Shown one piece after another: positions 51,300-54,024 of a DNA stretch of 54,024 nucleotides. The stretch spans positions 1 through 54,024 of the forward strand of contig CANRBF010000012.1 of assembly GCA_947628795.1 (NCBI GenBank), written 5' to 3'. The position numbers were made by a program, and so were the translations under genes. The notes below the pieces were generated by a model, which saw only the letters and a list, made by a program, of their open reading frames with translations, was not told the DNA's origin and ran no database searches. Within the stretch, counting starts at the first letter, position 1. Every line of letters starts with the position of its first letter. The DNA comes from an uncultured Monoglobus sp. Its GTDB lineage: Bacteria > Bacillota > Clostridia > Monoglobales > Monoglobaceae.

Positions 51300-52880
51300 T
51301 TATACGGAAATCTCGGTTCCGTCTTTGAACATGACACGGATTTTATCTTTGCCGTAAACCGTAATGTAGTCGCAGAGCGCATACCATGCTCCTTCGTCAA
51401 AAAACTCAACCTGCTTCGGTTGCGAACGCAAATTGTCAATAAAATTTTTCATCATTTGTTTTTGCGCTCGTTTTTCGGTGATTTCCGTCTGTGCCTCGTT
51501 TAATTTTGCTTGTGTTGTCTCAAACCGCTGAACCAGAGCATTGTATCGTTCCTCATATTCCGTTTGATCTTGGGCAATACGGGCGTTTTCGTCAATACAC
51601 TTCTGTATCATTTCTGCGGACATATTTAATTCATCATTTAAAACCTCAATCTTTGATTCAAGAGCTTCGGTGGAAAACGCGGTCTCTTTTATATCCTCGA
51701 ATCCCGCGATAATAACATCGCGCTCTTTACAGAGGATATTCAAGGCTTTAATAAATATTCCTTTTATGGTGTCCTCATCTAAGTGCGGAGTAGTGCATTT
51801 TTCTTTACCGTCAAATTTATGATTGCACTGCCATACAATTTTTCTGTATTTGTCATTTGAGTGCCAGACTTTCGAGCCATACCAGCTTCCGCAGTCACCA
51901 CATTTGATTTTGCTTGAAAAGAGGTTCACACAACTACTGCGATTCCTGCCCGGCGTTCTTCCTTTCATTAAGATTTGTACTTGATCGAATATAGCCGGTT
52001 CGATTATGGCCTCGTGATTTCCCTCAACATAATATTGTGGAACTTCACCCTCATTTTTCTTTCTCTTTTTAGTTAGAAAATCGGTAGTGTAGACTTTTTG
52101 TAAAAGCGCATCGCCTTTGTATTTTTCGTTTGTCAATATGGATTGTACCACTTTGCTTCTCCAGATCTTCTTACCACCCGGAGTCGGTATGCCTTGGTCG
52201 GTAAGATTTTTGGCAATCTGATGCGGTGATCGTCCTTGCAGAAAGTAACCATAGATCTTTCGCACTATTTTGGCCTGTTCCTCATTGACAACAAGGTTAC
52301 CATCATCACCTCGGTCATATCCCATAAATCTGCTGAATGGCACAGAAACTTTGCCGTCAGCCATACGTTTGCGCTGTCCCCATGTTACATTTTCGGAGAT
52401 GGAGCGGCTCTCTTCCTGTGCAAGGCTCGACATTATTGTGATAAGCAGCTCTCCTTTGGAATCGAGTGTCCAAATATTCTCTTTTTCAAAGTATATCTCA
52501 ATGCCCTTATCTTTCAGTTCGCGTACCGTTGTTAAACTATCAACGGTATTTCTTGCAAATCTGCTGACTGACTTTGTTACAATAAGGTCAATTTTGCCTG
52601 CTTTGGCGTCTGCAATCATGTTTTTAAATCCTTCGCGTTTCTTAGTGTTGGTTGCGCTAATGCCTTCGTCTGTATATACGGAAACAAACTCCCAATCATC
52701 ACGACTCTTGATATAGTTTGTGTAATAATCCACCTGTGCTTCATAACTGCTTAATTGTTCTTCTTGGTCGGTGCTGACACGGGCGTATGCTGCAACTCGT
52801 CGTTTCTTTGTACTGTTAATTGGCGAAGCGGTAAATTTATTTATTGTCGCAGGTATAGTTGTTACTTTCCTTTGTGCCAT
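51300..52880 (-). CDS. large serine recombinase
   Basis: 526 residues. The resolvase domain has the catalytic Ser36 in YARVSTDQ, the region TKSVSRFARNT with its Arg residues, and SLAQEESRSISEN. The recombinase domain (about 165-300) follows, then a zinc ribbon with CGDCG near 325 and C-N-H/C partners, a coiled-coil segment (about 405-470) and a C-terminal tail. Such enzymes integrate and excise phages and mobile elements. AAAGGAG precedes ATG 52880. The start lies inside the 3' end of the other recombinase gene, so both are made from one transcript. Confidence 0.95.
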   Translation of the reverse strand: MAQRKVTTIPATINKFTASPINSTKKRRVAAYARVSTDQEEQLSSYEAQVDYYTNYIKSRDDWEFVSVYTDEGISATNTKKREGFKNMIADAKAGKIDLIVTKSVSRFARNTVDSLTTVRELKDKGIEIYFEKENIWTLDSKGELLITIMSSLAQEESRSISENVTWGQRKRMADGKVSVPFSRFMGYDRGDDGNLVVNEEQAKIVRKIYGYFLQGRSPHQIAKNLTDQGIPTPGGKKIWRSKVVQSILTNEKYKGDALLQKVYTTDFLTKKRKKNEGEVPQYYVEGNHEAIIEPAIFDQVQILMKGRTPGRNRSSCVNLFSSKIKCGDCGSWYGSKVWHSNDKYRKIVWQCNHKFDGKEKCTTPHLDEDTIKGIFIKALNILCKERDVIIAGFEDIKETAFSTEALESKIEVLNDELNMSAEMIQKCIDENARIAQDQTEYEERYNALVQRFETTQAKLNEAQTEITEKRAQKQMMKNFIDNLRSQPKQVEFFDEGAWYALCDYITVYGKDKIRVMFKDGTEISV

Positions 52881-54024
52881 TTTTCTGTCTCCTTTCTATT
52901 TTGCGTGTATACTGATAATCCATAGTTGAACCGTCCTTCTTTGTTATATGGATAACATCGTCCAGCCCTACGGATATATTGCTTATTTCTTCTTCAAAAT
53001 CAGTTTCCGAAAAACTCTCAACTTCCAGCATTTCAGTAATTATATCTTCAAGTTCAGATTCGTATATAACAGATGTCGGACACTTGTGAGGTTCTTTCCT
53101 GCAAAACCATGTATACTGATCACCTTTGGCTTTTGTCTTATACTTTTTTCTGCCAAACGGTCTGCCACAGCCGCCGCATATAATTTTGCCAGTGAAACAA
53201 TGATATTGAATATTTCGATTAGCACGTCTGCCGAGATTTTTGCAGCTCTTCAGAATATCCTGTGTCTTATTAAAAAATTCTTGGGATATAATCGGCTCGT
53301 GTGTTCCTTCCACAAAATAACTTTTACGCTCGCCTTTATTCCATATTCGCCTGTGGGATAAGTAGCTTTCAACGTATGTTTTGCCAAGAAGCATATTGCC
53401 TGTGTAGGTTACGTTTTTCAGAAGTCTACTTACAACGCCCTGCGTCCACACCGAGCCGCGCGGTGATGGTATGCCGCAATTGTTGAGTTTCTTTGTAATC
53501 TGATAAATTGTCATTTTATTTTCCGTATAATCAGAAAATATCATTTTTACAATCTCAGCTTTTTCAGGAACGATGTATAGTGATCCATTTTCACATCTAT
53601 ACCCGAAAGGCGCGGAGCCGTTCGTCATAGCACCTCTTTCGGAGGCCTTTGATTTAGACCATTTGGTATTCTCGGAAATAGAACGGCTTTCCTCCTGTGC
53701 GAACGAAGCAAGAATGGTAAGCATAAGCTCGCCATCACCGCTTGTGGAGCTTATATGCTCCTTTTCAAACCGCACTTCCACGCCGATATCTTTTAAATTC
53801 CGTACCGTCTTTAGCAAGTCCACCGTGTTTCTCGCAAATCGCTGTATTGACTTAGTCAGTATAATATCAATTTCACCGTTGGTAGCGGCTTCAATCATGC
53901 GGTTGAATTCATCTCTTTTTTTCGTTCCTGTACCTGAAATTCCGCAGTCTGCAAAAACACCCGCGTATTGCCATTCGGGATTTTTTTGAATCAATGAACT
54001 GTAGTAACTTATCTGAGCTGATAG
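52837..54024 (-). CDS. large serine recombinase, 5' end outside window
   Basis: 395 residues visible; the frame is open to the window edge, so the N-terminus with the catalytic Ser is missing here. Seen are the second half of the resolvase domain (GVFADCGISGTGTKKRDEF, TKSIQRFARNTVD, SFAQEESRSISENTKW), the recombinase domain, and a zinc ribbon with CGGCG near residue 290 and a later C-x-n-C pair. There is no long coiled coil as in its partner. The 3' end overlaps the next recombinase gene by 44 bases. The two are clearly related but not near-identical. The mobile element must extend to the right of the window. Confidence 0.93.
   Translation of the reverse strand, partial: LSAQISYYSSLIQKNPEWQYAGVFADCGISGTGTKKRDEFNRMIEAATNGEIDIILTKSIQRFARNTVDLLKTVRNLKDIGVEVRFEKEHISSTSGDGELMLTILASFAQEESRSISENTKWSKSKASERGAMTNGSAPFGYRCENGSLYIVPEKAEIVKMIFSDYTENKMTIYQITKKLNNCGIPSPRGSVWTQGVVSRLLKNVTYTGNMLLGKTYVESYLSHRRIWNKGERKSYFVEGTHEPIISQEFFNKTQDILKSCKNLGRRANRNIQYHCFTGKIICGGCGRPFGRKKYKTKAKGDQYTWFCRKEPHKCPTSVIYESELEDIITEMLEVESFSETDFEEEISNISVGLDDVIHITKKDGSTMDYQYTRKIERRQKNGTKESNNYTCDNK

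Overview
The window looks like chromosome of a Gram-positive anaerobe of the Bacillota, most likely class Clostridia. Supporting signs are SLH-domain cell-wall proteins, a DnaC/DnaI-type helicase loader with DnaD, strong TTGACA/TATAAT promoters, GGAGG ribosome sites, TTG/GTG starts, a YfhO family protein and large serine recombinases. I cannot name a genus. Housekeeping genes are GC-rich with mainly G/C third positions; the last 4.7 kb is clearly more AT-rich and looks acquired.

Layout. (1) 1-1032: the 3' part of a surface protein with 36-bp coding repeats, a poly-Gly linker and three SLH repeats. (2) 1086-8125: a complete trpEGDCFBA operon behind a consensus promoter and a ~195-nt leader. 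(3) 8123-10826 (minus): panB-panC-panD behind a structured leader that resembles the pan RNA motif and ends in an intrinsic terminator. (4) 10924-12632: pyrG. (5) 12676-15924: a large secreted SLH protein, probably the main S-layer protein, with codon use unlike its neighbours. (6) 16006-32495: ten co-directed genes for surface-glycan assembly: polytopic GT-C-like and YfhO-like membrane proteins, a polyprenyl-phosphate sugar transferase, a GtrA flippase, a UDP-galactopyranose-mutase-like flavoprotein and an acyltransferase. (7) 32512-36083 (minus): a second small set with a PIG-V-like mannosyltransferase, another acyltransferase and two membrane proteins. (8) 36105-41015 (minus): dnaA-mnmE-dnaD-dnaC with a terminator at the end. 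(9) 41171-48473: rpmH, rnpA, yidD, yidC, jag, a Cys-rich protein, argD, argF, an acetyltransferase and asnS, then a TPR gene to 49353. (10) 49354-54024: accessory DNA with a possible RNA, a frameshifted nuclease-like gene, an XRE regulator, a short leucine-rich-repeat protein and two overlapping serine recombinases that continue out of the window.

How the parts fit. Regions 5-7 probably form one functional unit: a secreted S-layer protein and the membrane enzymes that make, flip and decorate the glycan that coats or anchors it. Regions 8-9 are the replication-origin neighbourhood, but the order is unusual: mnmE follows dnaA directly and dnaN is absent from the window. A composite intergenic repeat (modules A-B-C, about 190-245 bp) sits inside both the trp and the pan operon, in the same orientation relative to transcription. 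Related hairpins lie downstream of asnS. These repeats, the pan leader, the unidentified RNA at 49404-49646 and the glycan cluster are the best targets for follow-up.
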